Program-made: the position numbers and the translations under genes
Shown: positions 25,940 through 34,941 of the stretch, in pieces
How positions within the stretch are numbered: the stretch's first letter is position 1
Layout: each line of letters opens with the position of its first letter
Notes under the pieces: model-generated
What the model saw: the letters and a program-made list of their open reading frames with translations, nothing else
Database searches by the model: none
Told to the model about the DNA's origin: nothing
Assembly: GCF_000425665.1 (NCBI RefSeq)
Contig: NZ_AUDW01000008.1
Coordinates: 1-64,000, forward strand
Source of the DNA: Gemella cuniculi DSM 15828
GTDB taxonomy: Bacteria; Bacillota; Bacilli; Staphylococcales; Gemellaceae
Direction: 5' to 3'
Length of the DNA stretch: 64,000 nt

Positions 25940-26932
25940 TTATTTTTTATTTACAGCTTTTTTAATTGTTTCTTTAATGTCTTCAACATCTGGTACAACT
26001 AATTTTTCTAAATTTTTAGCTGATGGAATGTTTGTATCCGCTCCTGCCACACGATAGATTGGACTGTCTAAGAAATCAAATGCATCACTCTCTGCGATTC
26101 TTGCTACGATTTCTCCTCCAAATCCACCAGTTTTGAATGAGTCGTGACATACAACTAATTTTCCTGTTTTTTGTACAGATTTTACTATTATATCAGTATC
26201 TAATGGTACTAATGTTATTGGATCTACTACCTCTACCGAAATACCTTCTTGTTTTAATTCTTCAGCAGCTTGTAAACTACGTTCTAACATTCTTCCCCAC
26301 GATACTAATGTAATATCATTTCCTTCAACTTTGATGTCCCCTTTTCCTATAACACCAATTTTTCCTACTTCAACTTCACCTTTACGCCCGAATAATGCTT
26401 TAGGTTCAATAAAAATAACGGGATTATTATCTCTTACAGACGCTCTTAAAATAGAATATACATCTCCTGCAGTCCCTGGTGCTACAACTTTTAATCCAGG
26501 AATATGGCAGAACCATGCTTCTAGTGCTTTAGTATGCTGAGCTGCTGCTCCTGTTCCTGCACCCGATGCACAACGATATACCACTGGTACTTGAACCTCT
26601 CCTCCAAGCATGTAACGCATTGGAGCTGCTTGGTTAACAATAGCATCCATAGCTATTGTAACAAAATCCATGAACGTCACGTCAACAATTGGACGCATTC
26701 CTACTGAAGCCGCACCTGCAGCGGCACCTGCAATTGCAGCTTCACTAATTGGCGTATCTATAACACGTTCTGATCCGAACTCTTCTAGCATTCCTACAGT
26801 TGTTCCAAAGTCTCCTCCGAAAATACCAACATCTTCACCCATTAAAAATACATTTTCATCTTCACGCATTTCGTGAGTCATAGCTTCTTTAATAGCTTCA
26901 CGAACTGTCATAATTTTTGTCTCTTTAGTCAT
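25940..26932 (-). CDS. 2-oxo acid dehydrogenase E1 component, beta subunit
   Basis: The 330-residue protein is the E1 beta subunit of a heterotetrameric thiamine-diphosphate dehydrogenase. It shows the transketolase-type pyrimidine-binding domain (GEDVGIFGGDFGTTVGM, DTPISEAAIAGAAAGAA) and the C-terminal domain with LVSWGRMLERSLQAAEEL and VCHDSFKTGGFGGEI. It acts with E1 alpha, 60 bases upstream on the same strand. Sequence type fits pyruvate or acetoin dehydrogenase; branched-chain specificity looks less likely. The genes for an AcoR-type activator are not present nearby, which slightly favours pyruvate. Confidence 0.93.
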   Translation of the reverse strand: MTKETKIMTVREAIKEAMTHEMREDENVFLMGEDVGIFGGDFGTTVGMLEEFGSERVIDTPISEAAIAGAAAGAASVGMRPIVDVTFMDFVTIAMDAIVNQAAPMRYMLGGEVQVPVVYRCASGAGTGAAAQHTKALEAWFCHIPGLKVVAPGTAGDVYSILRASVRDNNPVIFIEPKALFGRKGEVEVGKIGVIGKGDIKVEGNDITLVSWGRMLERSLQAAEELKQEGISVEVVDPITLVPLDTDIIVKSVQKTGKLVVCHDSFKTGGFGGEIVARIAESDAFDFLDSPIYRVAGADTNIPSAKNLEKLVVPDVEDIKETIKKAVNKK

Positions 26933-26992
26933 AATTATTAATCTCCTGTCATATTATGTAAAATATTATTATAATTATTTTAATTTTAAAAA

Positions 26993-27973
26993 TTAGTCAG
27001 CATAATTGTCTTGGAATGCAATCGCACCATCCGCAAATGGCGATTCTTTTGCAAACTCAACAGCGTCATCAATAGTAGCTTTTGCTCTATCTTCTATTTC
27101 TTTTAATTCTTCTTCTGTTGCAATTCCACTTTCTAATAGGTAGTTTTTATATTTTACGTTAGGATCTTTAAGTTTCCATTCTGCTACTTCTTCACGACTA
27201 CGGTATTTCCCAGCATCTGATGCAGAGTGTCCAAACCATCTATAAGACACAGCTTCTACCAACACTGGTCCCTTTCCACTTCTTGCATGTTCAATAGCTT
27301 CTTGCATTGCATCATAAACAGCAAGAACATCATTACCATCTTCTACATGAATTCCTTTTATTCTATATGAGGCAGCACGTTCAGTAATTTTTTCAACACG
27401 CATACATCTTTCTTGGGCCATTGAAATACCATATTTATTATTAATTACATAGAAAATAAGTGGTAAATCCCAATTAGATGCCATATTCAAACATTCATGG
27501 AAACTTCCTTCATTAGTAGCTCCGTCACCCATGCAACAAATAACAACATTATCTGTTTTTTTCATTTTCTGAGCCAATGCTGCACCAGTACTTAGACCAT
27601 GTCCTCCACCAACGATACCATTACATCCCATGTTACCTTGCTCTAAGTCATATACGTGCATACTTCCACCACGACCTTTACATTGCCCTGTTTCCTTGCC
27701 TAAAATTTCTGCCATCATGCGATCAATTTCTATTCCTTTTGCAATAGTTTGACCATGTCCACGGTGATTAGAATACATTAAATCTTCTTTTTTAAGTGGA
27801 TAAATTGCTCCAACATTAGCCGCTTCTTCTCCTACTGAATAGTGAGTCATTCCGTGAACTAAACCACGAGAGTATAGTTTACTTAACTCCATATCAAAAT
27901 CTCTAATAAGGTGCATTAGTTCGTACATTTCTAAATGCTCTTGTTTAGTTAAATCTTTTGATGTTTTTGCCAT
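26993..27973 (-). CDS. 2-oxo acid dehydrogenase E1 component, alpha subunit
   Basis: This 326-residue protein is the E1 alpha subunit. The thiamine-diphosphate/Mg motif is GDGATNEGSFHECLNMAS...NNKYGIS, and the phosphorylation-loop region reads YRWFGHSASDAGKYRSREE. It decarboxylates the 2-oxo acid or cleaves acetoin. I start at the ATG at 27973 because GGAGG lies 5 bases before it; an in-frame TTG four codons earlier falls on the ribosome site. It is the first gene of the operon, 75 bases downstream of a clear promoter, and divergent from the lactate permease gene. Confidence 0.93.
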   Translation of the reverse strand: MAKTSKDLTKQEHLEMYELMHLIRDFDMELSKLYSRGLVHGMTHYSVGEEAANVGAIYPLKKEDLMYSNHRGHGQTIAKGIEIDRMMAEILGKETGQCKGRGGSMHVYDLEQGNMGCNGIVGGGHGLSTGAALAQKMKKTDNVVICCMGDGATNEGSFHECLNMASNWDLPLIFYVINNKYGISMAQERCMRVEKITERAASYRIKGIHVEDGNDVLAVYDAMQEAIEHARSGKGPVLVEAVSYRWFGHSASDAGKYRSREEVAEWKLKDPNVKYKNYLLESGIATEEELKEIEDRAKATIDDAVEFAKESPFADGAIAFQDNYAD

Positions 27974-28535
27974 AATAACCTCCAAAGTTGTGTATATATT
28001 TATTAAATGTATATAAATTATTTTTTAATCATATATTACTTTATTAATATACATCTTTTATTTTGAAAAGTCAAATTACTGAACTGAAATAAAATAATAA
28101 TATTTGCTTTACCTTAAAATAAATTATTTTCTTAACACAAAAATATAATCAATATAAACAGGAGTAAATTTTGTCATTTATTTATCATTATTTTAGTTTT
28201 AATCTGTATTATTTCTTAATAAATTTTCCATCAATTATTTTAAAACAGTTTTTCAAAAATAAATTTTTTTTAAGTTTTAAATATTTTTTTAGGAATATAT
28301 ACATTTTCTTAATAAAATTAAGGTAGAAAACTATTAAAAACTTCCTTTTATTGTATTCATTGCGTTTTCATTCCTTTTATTATGATGTTTTTTTTATGAA
28401 AAATGATATATATTTTTATTTTCTTAATGATTAACTCACTAAATTAAAAGCAAATCCCTTTTATTTAAAAACATTTTATAATAGAATCTAAAACATATAT
28501 ATAATATATTTTTATAGAATTTAGGAGGATTATTT
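27974..28535. other. AT-rich spacer between dehydrogenase operon and lactate permease
   Basis: This spacer of about 560 bases is very AT-rich and has no credible coding frame. It holds the dehydrogenase promoter at 28046-28074 and a TATAAT at 28477-28482 that may serve the permease gene. The stretch 28150-28440 shows nothing I can name. Confidence 0.5.
28046..28074 (-). promoter_or_regulatory. Promoter of dehydrogenase operon
   Basis: On the minus strand TTGACT (28069-28074) and TATATT (28046-28051) are 17 bases apart. The leader to the E1 alpha start is about 65 bases. Confidence 0.7.
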
Positions 28536-30185
28536 ATGATTTTAAACTCGATTTGGGAGCAACAATACAACCCAACAGGAAATATATGGTTATCAGCACT
28601 TATCGCTGCGATACCTATTGTAGTTTTTATTATTTCATTAGTTTTTTTGAAATTAAAAGGATATTACGCAGGACTTATTAGTGTTATTGTTTCTGCATTC
28701 ATTTCTATATTTATTTACAAAATGCCTGCTGACAAAATAGCAGGGGCTGCTGCACAAGGTATAGTTTCTGGTTTGTGGCCAGTTGCAAGTATTGTAATAG
28801 CAGCAATTTTCTTATATAAACTTACCGTGAAAATTGGCTGTTTTGATATTATGAAGGACAGTATTTCTTCTATTTCTCCTGATAAGAGAATACAAGTTTT
28901 ACTTATTGCTTTTTCATTTGGTGCATTTTTAGAGGGAGCTGCCGGGTTTGGAGCTCCAGTTGCAATTACAGCTGCCATCTTGGTAGGTTTAGGCTTTAAA
29001 CCTCTCCATGCTGCTACCCTATGCTTAATTGCCAATATCACTGGTGGAGCATACGGTGCTATGGGAATACCAGTTACCGTTCCTGCTGGACTAACCGAAT
29101 TAGATTCATTGATCGTTGGACAAAACACAGCACTTATTCTTTGTTTGGTTACGATTATTATTGCATTTTTGCTTGTTTTCCTTGTTGATGGATTTAAAGG
29201 AATTAGAGAAACATTCCCTGCAATTTTAGTATCAGGTGGTTCTTTCGCAATTACTCAATACTTATTATTGCATTTTTCTGGTCCAGAACTAGTTGATGTC
29301 GCAGCAGCTATTGTCAGTTTAATTTCATTGATTGCATTCTTACGAATTTGGAAACCCAAAAATGAATTATCTGCTCCTAAGAAAGCTATTCAAAAAGAAA
29401 TTCAACATTCCGGAAAAGCTGTAATTCGTGCTTGGCTTCCATTTATATTATTAACAATTTTTGTTACAATATTAAATACAGCGTTTTTCAAAGCACTTGT
29501 GCAAGATGCCAATCCAAAAACTGGTACAAAGGCAGGTGCTTTGAATTCATTAATTTTTAAATTTGAATATTTTAATATGAATGAAAGTGTCGCAAGAGTT
29601 TCTCCAATAGTTGATAACCCTACACCAATTAAAGCAATATTCTCATTCGCTCCATTCACATCAACTACAACAGCGATTGTTTTGGCTGCAATTTTTACTA
29701 TATTTATTTTTAAAGTACATAGTCGCATTGTAAAATTGGTAATTAAAGAAACGTTCATAGAATTATGGGCTCCTATACTTACAATATGTTCTGTATTAGC
29801 TTTCGCTTATATTTCTACATATTCAGGTATGTCATCAACTCTAGGTTTAGCGTTTGCTAACACTGGAAAAATATTCCCACTATTCTCTCCTATTTTAGGT
29901 TGGATTGGAGTATTTCTTACTGGCTCTGTTGTAAATAGCGGATCTTTATTCGCAGGATTACAATCAGTAACAGCCTCTCAAATTGGAACTGATCCAGCAC
30001 TCTTGGTTGCATCTAATGTTATCGGCGGAGCTATTGCAAAAATGATTTCACCACAATCTATCGCTGTAGCAGCAGCTGCTGTAGGACTTACTAATAAGGA
30101 TAGTGAAATTTTTGGTAAAACTATAAAATGGAGTGTTATTCTATTAATTCTAGCCGGTATTTGTAATTATTTATTAACTAGATAA
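28536..30185 (+). CDS. lctP: L-lactate permease, LctP family
   Basis: This 549-residue protein has about 13 membrane helices and matches the LctP/LldP family: FLEGAAGFGAPVAITAAILVGLGF near residue 130, the ANITGGAYGAMGIPV segment, and the C-terminal NVIGGAIAKMISPQSIAVAAAAVGL. It carries lactate (and often glycolate) with protons. An AGGAGG site precedes the ATG. It is divergent from the pyruvate-type dehydrogenase operon, which fits uptake or export of lactate linked to pyruvate oxidation, though no lactate dehydrogenase gene is in the window. A strong terminator follows. Confidence 0.95.
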   Translation: MILNSIWEQQYNPTGNIWLSALIAAIPIVVFIISLVFLKLKGYYAGLISVIVSAFISIFIYKMPADKIAGAAAQGIVSGLWPVASIVIAAIFLYKLTVKIGCFDIMKDSISSISPDKRIQVLLIAFSFGAFLEGAAGFGAPVAITAAILVGLGFKPLHAATLCLIANITGGAYGAMGIPVTVPAGLTELDSLIVGQNTALILCLVTIIIAFLLVFLVDGFKGIRETFPAILVSGGSFAITQYLLLHFSGPELVDVAAAIVSLISLIAFLRIWKPKNELSAPKKAIQKEIQHSGKAVIRAWLPFILLTIFVTILNTAFFKALVQDANPKTGTKAGALNSLIFKFEYFNMNESVARVSPIVDNPTPIKAIFSFAPFTSTTTAIVLAAIFTIFIFKVHSRIVKLVIKETFIELWAPILTICSVLAFAYISTYSGMSSTLGLAFANTGKIFPLFSPILGWIGVFLTGSVVNSGSLFAGLQSVTASQIGTDPALLVASNVIGGAIAKMISPQSIAVAAAAVGLTNKDSEIFGKTIKWSVILLILAGICNYLLTR

Positions 30186-30190
30186 CAATA

Positions 30191-30231
30191 AAAAATATCA
30201 GACTAACTAACTTAATTAGTCTGATATTTTT
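30191..30231. terminator. Bidirectional terminator after lctP
   Basis: A 16-bp perfect stem (AAAAATATCAGACTAA / TTAGTCTGATATTTTT) lies between convergent lctP and the Cys-rich gene. It is U-rich from both sides. Confidence 0.92.
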
Positions 30232-30238
30232 TATATCT

Positions 30239-30430
30239 TTATGCTGCATGATTATTGCAATGACATTCCCCTGTTTTACAATTTCCACATTCACAATCTT
30301 CTTTTGCACTGTGGCAGCCACATTCACAACCTTCTTGACAGTTGCAATTTCCAGCTTTACAGTTTCCACATTTGCAATTTTCTACAGCATCATGACAATG
30401 ACAGTGGTGTTCACATTCACATTTGTTCAT
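30239..30430 (-). CDS. Cys/His-rich metallothionein-like protein
   Basis: This 63-residue protein has 17 Cys and 7 His, arranged mostly as CXC and CXXC pairs. It contains no Trp, Phe, Tyr, Leu or Ile, so it has no hydrophobic core. An internal repeat is clear: CKCGNCKAGNCNC (19-31) and CECGNCKTGECHC (46-58), 27 residues apart. This composition is that of metallothioneins, which bind Zn, Cu or Cd; I infer soft-metal storage or detoxification. It does not match a named bacterial family I recall (SmtA, MymT). A GGGGGG ribosome site precedes the ATG by 7 bases, a consensus-like promoter lies upstream, and a terminator follows, so it should be expressed as a single gene. Confidence 0.72.
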   Translation of the reverse strand: MNKCECEHHCHCHDAVENCKCGNCKAGNCNCQEGCECGCHSAKEDCECGNCKTGECHCNNHAA

Positions 30431-30466
30431 TTTCTTGCCCCCCTAATATTTTTATCTTATAATTAG

Positions 30467-30495
30467 ATTTTATATCGTTTACAATAGTTAGTCAA
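30467..30495 (-). promoter_or_regulatory. Promoter of metallothionein-like gene
   Basis: On the minus strand TTGACT (30490-30495) and TAAAAT (30467-30472) are 17 bases apart, about 37 bases before the start codon. Confidence 0.7.
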
Positions 30496-30682
30496 TAGAT
30501 TTTCGTCTTAAGGAAATATTACGATTTACAAAAAATTTCCCTAAATAATATTTTAATGGGCTATAATTTAAAGTTTTGTAGAATATTATATTCTTTTCTT
30601 TATAATCTGCATTAATAAAATAAACTATGGGAATGGAAATTATTAACGTACCAAATTGTGTAAATACTGTGTATGGAGGCAA
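30488..30682 (-). pseudogene. Possible remnant of an ABC-2 type permease
   Basis: A 64-codon frame encodes a hydrophobic stretch (FGTLIISIPIVYFI) followed by ADYKEKNIIFYKTLNYSPLKYYLGKFF. That second part resembles the region after the first helix of ABC-2 type permeases, where the sequence usually continues into more helices. Here it stops after about 15 more residues, and no ATPase gene is nearby. The start lacks a convincing ribosome site, and the 3' end overlaps the promoter of the Cys-rich gene. I read it as a decayed fragment; it could also be chance. Confidence 0.35.
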
Positions 30683-30967
30683 TGTTAATTAATAAAATTT
30701 ACTTTGGATATATTATCTATAATAGTTTTTAATAAAATATATCCAAAAATAAACATCATATAAACAGAAGAAATGCAAAATAGTACTAGTCTATTATTTA
30801 TATTAAATATTTTAATATTATTTGTGAAATATATGTAAAGGTTATAAAATTAAAATTTTCACTTATCTTGTTTTCAAAGAACAAACATTAATAGGCTATT
30901 AATACTTAAATTTTACTCATGTATTAATAGCCCAAAGCCCTCTTATATAAACTTTTTATTTTTTGTC
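30683..30967. other. AT-rich spacer with one large dyad
   Basis: No gene was seen in this stretch. A 12-bp inverted repeat (GGCTATTAATAC / GTATTAATAGCC, 30894-30905 and 30921-30932) lies downstream of mtlD on its strand. It lacks a clean T run, so it is at best a weak terminator or an RNA-stability hairpin. Confidence 0.5.
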
Positions 30968-32116
30968 TTATATCAGATTTTCATATCCTGTTTTTATTTT
31001 GTTCAAAATATTTTCATCTGAAAGTTCTGTTATTTCTCTTAGTGATTCTATAACTCCTTGTTCATTAATTAACTGCGATAATTTTTGTGATTGCTCATCA
31101 TCTTGTGACTTAAATGTTAATATATATGAACATACTTTTAATAACGCCTCATTTGATAAACCACGTTCTTGTGCTTCTCTAATAGGTTTAATAAAACGTT
31201 CATTATATCCAAGTTTTCTTATTGGTGTACGACAAATTCTAGATACATTATCGATAATACGTGGATTTTCAAATCGTTTAATAGTTTTTTCCCTATATGT
31301 TTTCATATCTTCTGCATCAAATTTCCATTTTTCAACTAATAAAGCACTAGTTTCTTCTAATACTGCGATAAAATCTTCACGAACTTGCTTATCTCTAGCC
31401 CCATCAGATACTAGTTCTATTCCTAAGTAATTTGCTATGTAACTAAGTGCTGCATGTCCTGTGTTTACTGTAAATAGTTTTCTTTCTATAAACGGATTTA
31501 AATCTTCTACATAATGAACATTTTCTATTTTTTTATTTTCTTCTACTTTGATTTTATCTTTTTCTACTACCCATTCACAGAATTTTTCCACTTCCACTAG
31601 AAGTACATCTTCGTGTTTTTGTGCTGGAACTATTCTGTCTACTGCAGAATTAGGAAAACCAACATACTTATTAACAAAATCTTGTTCTTCATTACTTAGA
31701 TGCTTAAAGATTTCATTTTTTAAAAAGTCTGTTCCTTCTATCATGTTTTCACATGCAATAATATCTAATAACTTCTCGTTATTTTCAGCAACTTTTTGTT
31801 TTAGTCCTTCTGCAATATCTTTCGCTATTATGGGCAGTACGTTTGGTCCAATAGATGTTGTAATTAATTCCACTTCATTTATTTTATTATAAATTTTTTC
31901 TTTTTCTGTGGCGATATTTAACGCATCAAAGTTATTTATAATTACTTCTTCAACATTTTCATCCAATATTCTTATAGTATATGTTTCACGAGCTTTTAAA
32001 TTATTAACTACTTCTTCATTAATATCGACAAAAGTCACATGATAATTTGATTTATTAAGGAGTTCTCCTATAAATCCTCGTCCTATATTTCCAGCTCCAA
32101 AGTGTAAATCTTTCAT
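30968..32116 (-). CDS. mtlD: Mannitol-1-phosphate 5-dehydrogenase
   Basis: This 382-residue polyol dehydrogenase oxidises mannitol 1-phosphate to fructose 6-phosphate with NAD+. The N-terminus has the MtlD nucleotide fold HFGAGNIGRGFIGELLNKSNY, and the middle has the family catalytic region VNTGHAALSYIANYLG with the conserved Lys/Asn/His set. PNSAVDRIVP is another family motif. It is the last gene of the mannitol set, 25 bases after mtlF, with which it should be cotranscribed. The length is normal. Confidence 0.97.
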   Translation of the reverse strand: MKDLHFGAGNIGRGFIGELLNKSNYHVTFVDINEEVVNNLKARETYTIRILDENVEEVIINNFDALNIATEKEKIYNKINEVELITTSIGPNVLPIIAKDIAEGLKQKVAENNEKLLDIIACENMIEGTDFLKNEIFKHLSNEEQDFVNKYVGFPNSAVDRIVPAQKHEDVLLVEVEKFCEWVVEKDKIKVEENKKIENVHYVEDLNPFIERKLFTVNTGHAALSYIANYLGIELVSDGARDKQVREDFIAVLEETSALLVEKWKFDAEDMKTYREKTIKRFENPRIIDNVSRICRTPIRKLGYNERFIKPIREAQERGLSNEALLKVCSYILTFKSQDDEQSQKLSQLINEQGVIESLREITELSDENILNKIKTGYENLI

Positions 32117-32141
32117 TTTCGATACCTTCTTTTTTAAATAA

Positions 32142-32585
32142 TTATTCTACTTCTGATAATAATGCTATTACTTCATCTTCTGAAGATGCGTTTACTAATT
32201 TGATTACATTTTCTTGTTCTGAACAGAAAATTGCAATTTTCGATAATAATTCTAAATGTTCTCCATCTTTTCCTGCGATACCAAAAACAACAAATACCAT
32301 TTTATCTTCTGTATCATCTTCTTTTGCGAATGATACGCCTCCTGGAATTTGAATAATAGAAATTCCAGTATTTTTAATTGATTTTTTCGCATCATCTGTA
32401 CCATGAGGAATTGCAATAAAATTTCCCATATATGTAGAAACTATTTCCTCACGTTCTAACATCGCTGGAATATAATCACTATCTACATAACCATTAGCAA
32501 CCAATACCTCTCCTGCTTTTTTAATAGCTTCTTCTTTTGTATTAATTTCTTGATCTAATAATATATCTTGTTTAGTTAATTTCAT
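32142..32585 (-). CDS. mtlF: Mannitol-specific PTS IIA component
   Basis: The 147-residue EIIA takes phosphate from HPr and passes it to the IIB domain of MtlA. The phosphorylated His lies in FIAIPHGTDDAKKSI, the family signature of the mannitol/fructose IIA class. It is a free-standing domain, as in staphylococci, not fused to MtlA. It is transcribed from its own promoter-operator at 32628-32688 and followed by mtlD. Confidence 0.96.
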   Translation of the reverse strand: MKLTKQDILLDQEINTKEEAIKKAGEVLVANGYVDSDYIPAMLEREEIVSTYMGNFIAIPHGTDDAKKSIKNTGISIIQIPGGVSFAKEDDTEDKMVFVVFGIAGKDGEHLELLSKIAIFCSEQENVIKLVNASSEDEVIALLSEVE

Positions 32586-32627
32586 TTTCTTGCTCCTTAG
32601 TTTTTCTTTTCTTTATCTTATGACTTT

Positions 32628-32688
32628 ATTATATCGTGTTATAAATATTCAAACAATATCAAAGTCGGCAAAAGAAACTTTGTCAAAA
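32628..32688 (-). promoter_or_regulatory. MtlR-type operator and promoter of mtlF-mtlD
   Basis: On the minus strand a TTGACAAA-N6-TTTGCCGA dyad (32665-32686) lies 8 bases upstream of a poor -35 (TTGTTT, 32651-32656). This is 17 bases from a perfect TATAAT (32628-32633). The dyad fits the TTGNCACA-type MtlR box. A weak -35 next to an activator site suggests positive control. The same module precedes mtlA. Confidence 0.7.
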
Positions 32689-32774
32689 TAATGTTACACA
32701 TACCTAGATAAATAAAATACGCAGCAAGAGAGAGTATCCTTTTAACATATTTTATAATTATTTCAAGACTCTTC

Positions 32775-34754
32775 CTAGTACTGCAATATATAATTTTTCA
32801 TTATCAACTCTAATTTAGTTTTTATAAAATCTTCATTCCCTGAAACAAGTGCCTTTTTCAACACTTCATCATTTAGAATAGCAATACTTATTTGCCCTAA
32901 TAAACTTGTATAATTTTCTTTATTTGGACTGACCATTACAAAAAAGATATTCACATCTTCGCTGGAGTCACTCACATCTTTCATTTCAATGTTATTTTTT
33001 AATTTACAAATCACAATAAATGGAGTTTCTAAATTATTATTTAAAGTGTGAAATAAAGCTAGATTAGTCGTCGGTATTACAATCGAACTCTTTTCATGAC
33101 GTTCTAATAAACTTTGAACAATCTCTTCCTTACTATTTAACGTTAAATTTGCCACTTCTAATGCCTTTAATAAACTCTCTTTATTGTTCTGATCATTATC
33201 TATTTCTACACAATTAACGTTTTTCAAAATGTCGTTACAAAAAGTAGATACTTCATCCAAATTAACAGTACTCTCTAATTCTACTGAATTTTTCCGCCTA
33301 AAGCTCCTATTTTCCAAAATTTTCTTCCTTATACGCTCTATATCTTTTTCTTTTAAAATAGTAGGTAGTAATAAATAATCTATATCTTTATTCAGTTCTA
33401 TTGTAGAAATAATTACGTCATAATTTTCCGAAAACTTCTTCGTTATTTTACTAGGAATTGTATATTCTAAATTTTTAATTTCAGGTATACTTTTTCTTAT
33501 TTGACTTCCTAATATTTTTGAACTTCCGATACCACTTGCACATATAACAAGTGCCCTTATGAAATTTTTTCTATAAATTTGTTCATAGCTTGATGCAAAA
33601 TGAATAACTATATAACTAAGTTCTGTAGAATTAAAATTAATTTCATCAAAAACAACTAATAATTCTGATTTTATAACTAAGTAAAGCTCATTATAATTTT
33701 TCAAAACAAATTCTAATAAATCTTCATTTTCTTCCGTTAACTTCATTTGATACCTTTTTATCGCAGATTCAATATGTGCAATTAAACCACTAGAAAGATT
33801 TGTATCTTGAGTAAAATCAACATTCATCTTCTCAGAAACATGCTTTATAAGTTGATTTATCTTATAAATAAGAGTATATGAGTATTTATCATTAAAGTAT
33901 GATAATTGTTCTATTAGACGGCATGTTTTTAATATTTTTACAAGAAATTCTATTATATCCTCACTAATTTCATAATCAATTATGTTTTTTGAGGCAGTTA
34001 ATAAAGAAACAATATATTCTCGTTCATCGCTAGAAATTTTTTCTTTAATCTCTACTTCATAATCTATTCTTAAAAATACTATATTTAAACTTATAAGTAA
34101 TTTTTTTATACTAGAGTCTGTATAAACATTAAAAATTTCTAATTCTCTATTTTTATTAAATAACTCTGATAAAAAATCAAAATTCAAAAATTTTATAAAC
34201 GGATTACTAGATAATGTTTCTTTTTTATTTATTCTTGTAAAAAATTCTTCATCCCCTATTTCATTACACAGCAGTGATACAAGTAGTGTTCTACGTTCTA
34301 CCTCTCCTCCAATTATCTCAATACCTTGTCCCTTTTTTCTAATTAATTTCAACTTATAGTCTATTAAAATTTTTTCTACTGTTACAATAGTTGAAGCCAC
34401 TGTATTATAGCTTAACATCAATTTTTCTGATATTTCTTTTATTGATGTATCTTCATTTAAAATTAAAAAACATAATATTAAGTTAAGTCTAGTCTCTGTG
34501 GAATATGCATGATCTTCAAAATTAGTTTCGAATAATGAGGAATCTAGTGAAGATTTATTACCTTGTATTAAATACTTTGACTTTTCTTTAACTAGCTCTA
34601 CACCTAGACTATTTAGCGAATCTTCTAAATTTTTTATTTCTCTATATAAAGTTCTTTCCTTTATCTTAGTTGCTTTAGCGATTTCTTTTATACTAAGTGC
34701 TTCATTGTTTTTAAGTAAAATTTGCAATATAAGTTTCTCACGCTCGCTAAACAT
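32775..34754 (-). CDS. mtlR: Mannitol operon activator, PRD-containing, MtlR type
   Basis: The 659-residue regulator has the full MtlR layout. It has two N-terminal helix-turn-helix segments (about 15-50, IKEIAKATKIKERTLYREIKNL, and 95-130), two PRD domains (about 200-400), an EIIB-Gat-like domain with Cys in VICASGIGSSK (about 405-490), and an EIIA-like domain (about 515-655) with a candidate His in ALFHT. In Bacillus, MtlR activates mtl promoters when PRD2 is phosphorylated by HPr and the IIB/IIA domains are not. It lies between mtlA and mtlF and probably controls both promoter modules. A terminator-like hairpin separates it from mtlA. Confidence 0.92.
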   Translation of the reverse strand: MFSEREKLILQILLKNNEALSIKEIAKATKIKERTLYREIKNLEDSLNSLGVELVKEKSKYLIQGNKSSLDSSLFETNFEDHAYSTETRLNLILCFLILNEDTSIKEISEKLMLSYNTVASTIVTVEKILIDYKLKLIRKKGQGIEIIGGEVERRTLLVSLLCNEIGDEEFFTRINKKETLSSNPFIKFLNFDFLSELFNKNRELEIFNVYTDSSIKKLLISLNIVFLRIDYEVEIKEKISSDEREYIVSLLTASKNIIDYEISEDIIEFLVKILKTCRLIEQLSYFNDKYSYTLIYKINQLIKHVSEKMNVDFTQDTNLSSGLIAHIESAIKRYQMKLTEENEDLLEFVLKNYNELYLVIKSELLVVFDEINFNSTELSYIVIHFASSYEQIYRKNFIRALVICASGIGSSKILGSQIRKSIPEIKNLEYTIPSKITKKFSENYDVIISTIELNKDIDYLLLPTILKEKDIERIRKKILENRSFRRKNSVELESTVNLDEVSTFCNDILKNVNCVEIDNDQNNKESLLKALEVANLTLNSKEEIVQSLLERHEKSSIVIPTTNLALFHTLNNNLETPFIVICKLKNNIEMKDVSDSSEDVNIFFVMVSPNKENYTSLLGQISIAILNDEVLKKALVSGNEDFIKTKLELIMKNYILQY

Positions 34755-34852
34755 ATAACCTCCATCAATTTTAACTTCTTAATTTTAGTATTTTTTCTTT
34801 AAACCTCTGATGATTAAAAACAAAAGCATCCTTGATTAATTAATAAACAAAA

Positions 34853-34899
34853 TATGACTCCACCTTAGTAATGTACATTACTTTTAAGATGAAGTCATA
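34853..34899 (-). terminator. Hairpin after mtlA
   Basis: A long stem (TATGACT...AGTCATA with an inner AAGTAATG / CATTACT) is followed on the minus strand by TTTTGTTTATT. It probably ends or attenuates mtlA transcription before mtlR. Confidence 0.7.
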
Positions 34900-34941
34900 A
34901 TCATTACCGCTGTCTTTACAAATTATTATATAGCTTTTAAT

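Noticed and set aside
30241-30466. Plus-strand frames opposite the Cys-rich gene
   Set aside because: They are mirror frames of the minus-strand gene. They lack ribosome sites and have a His/Phe/Ser-rich composition expected from the complement of Cys/Gly codons.
34853-34899. BglG-type RAT antiterminator hairpin
   Set aside because: MtlR-type regulators bind DNA rather than RNA, and the hairpin is a simple stem followed by T residues, so a terminator is the better reading.
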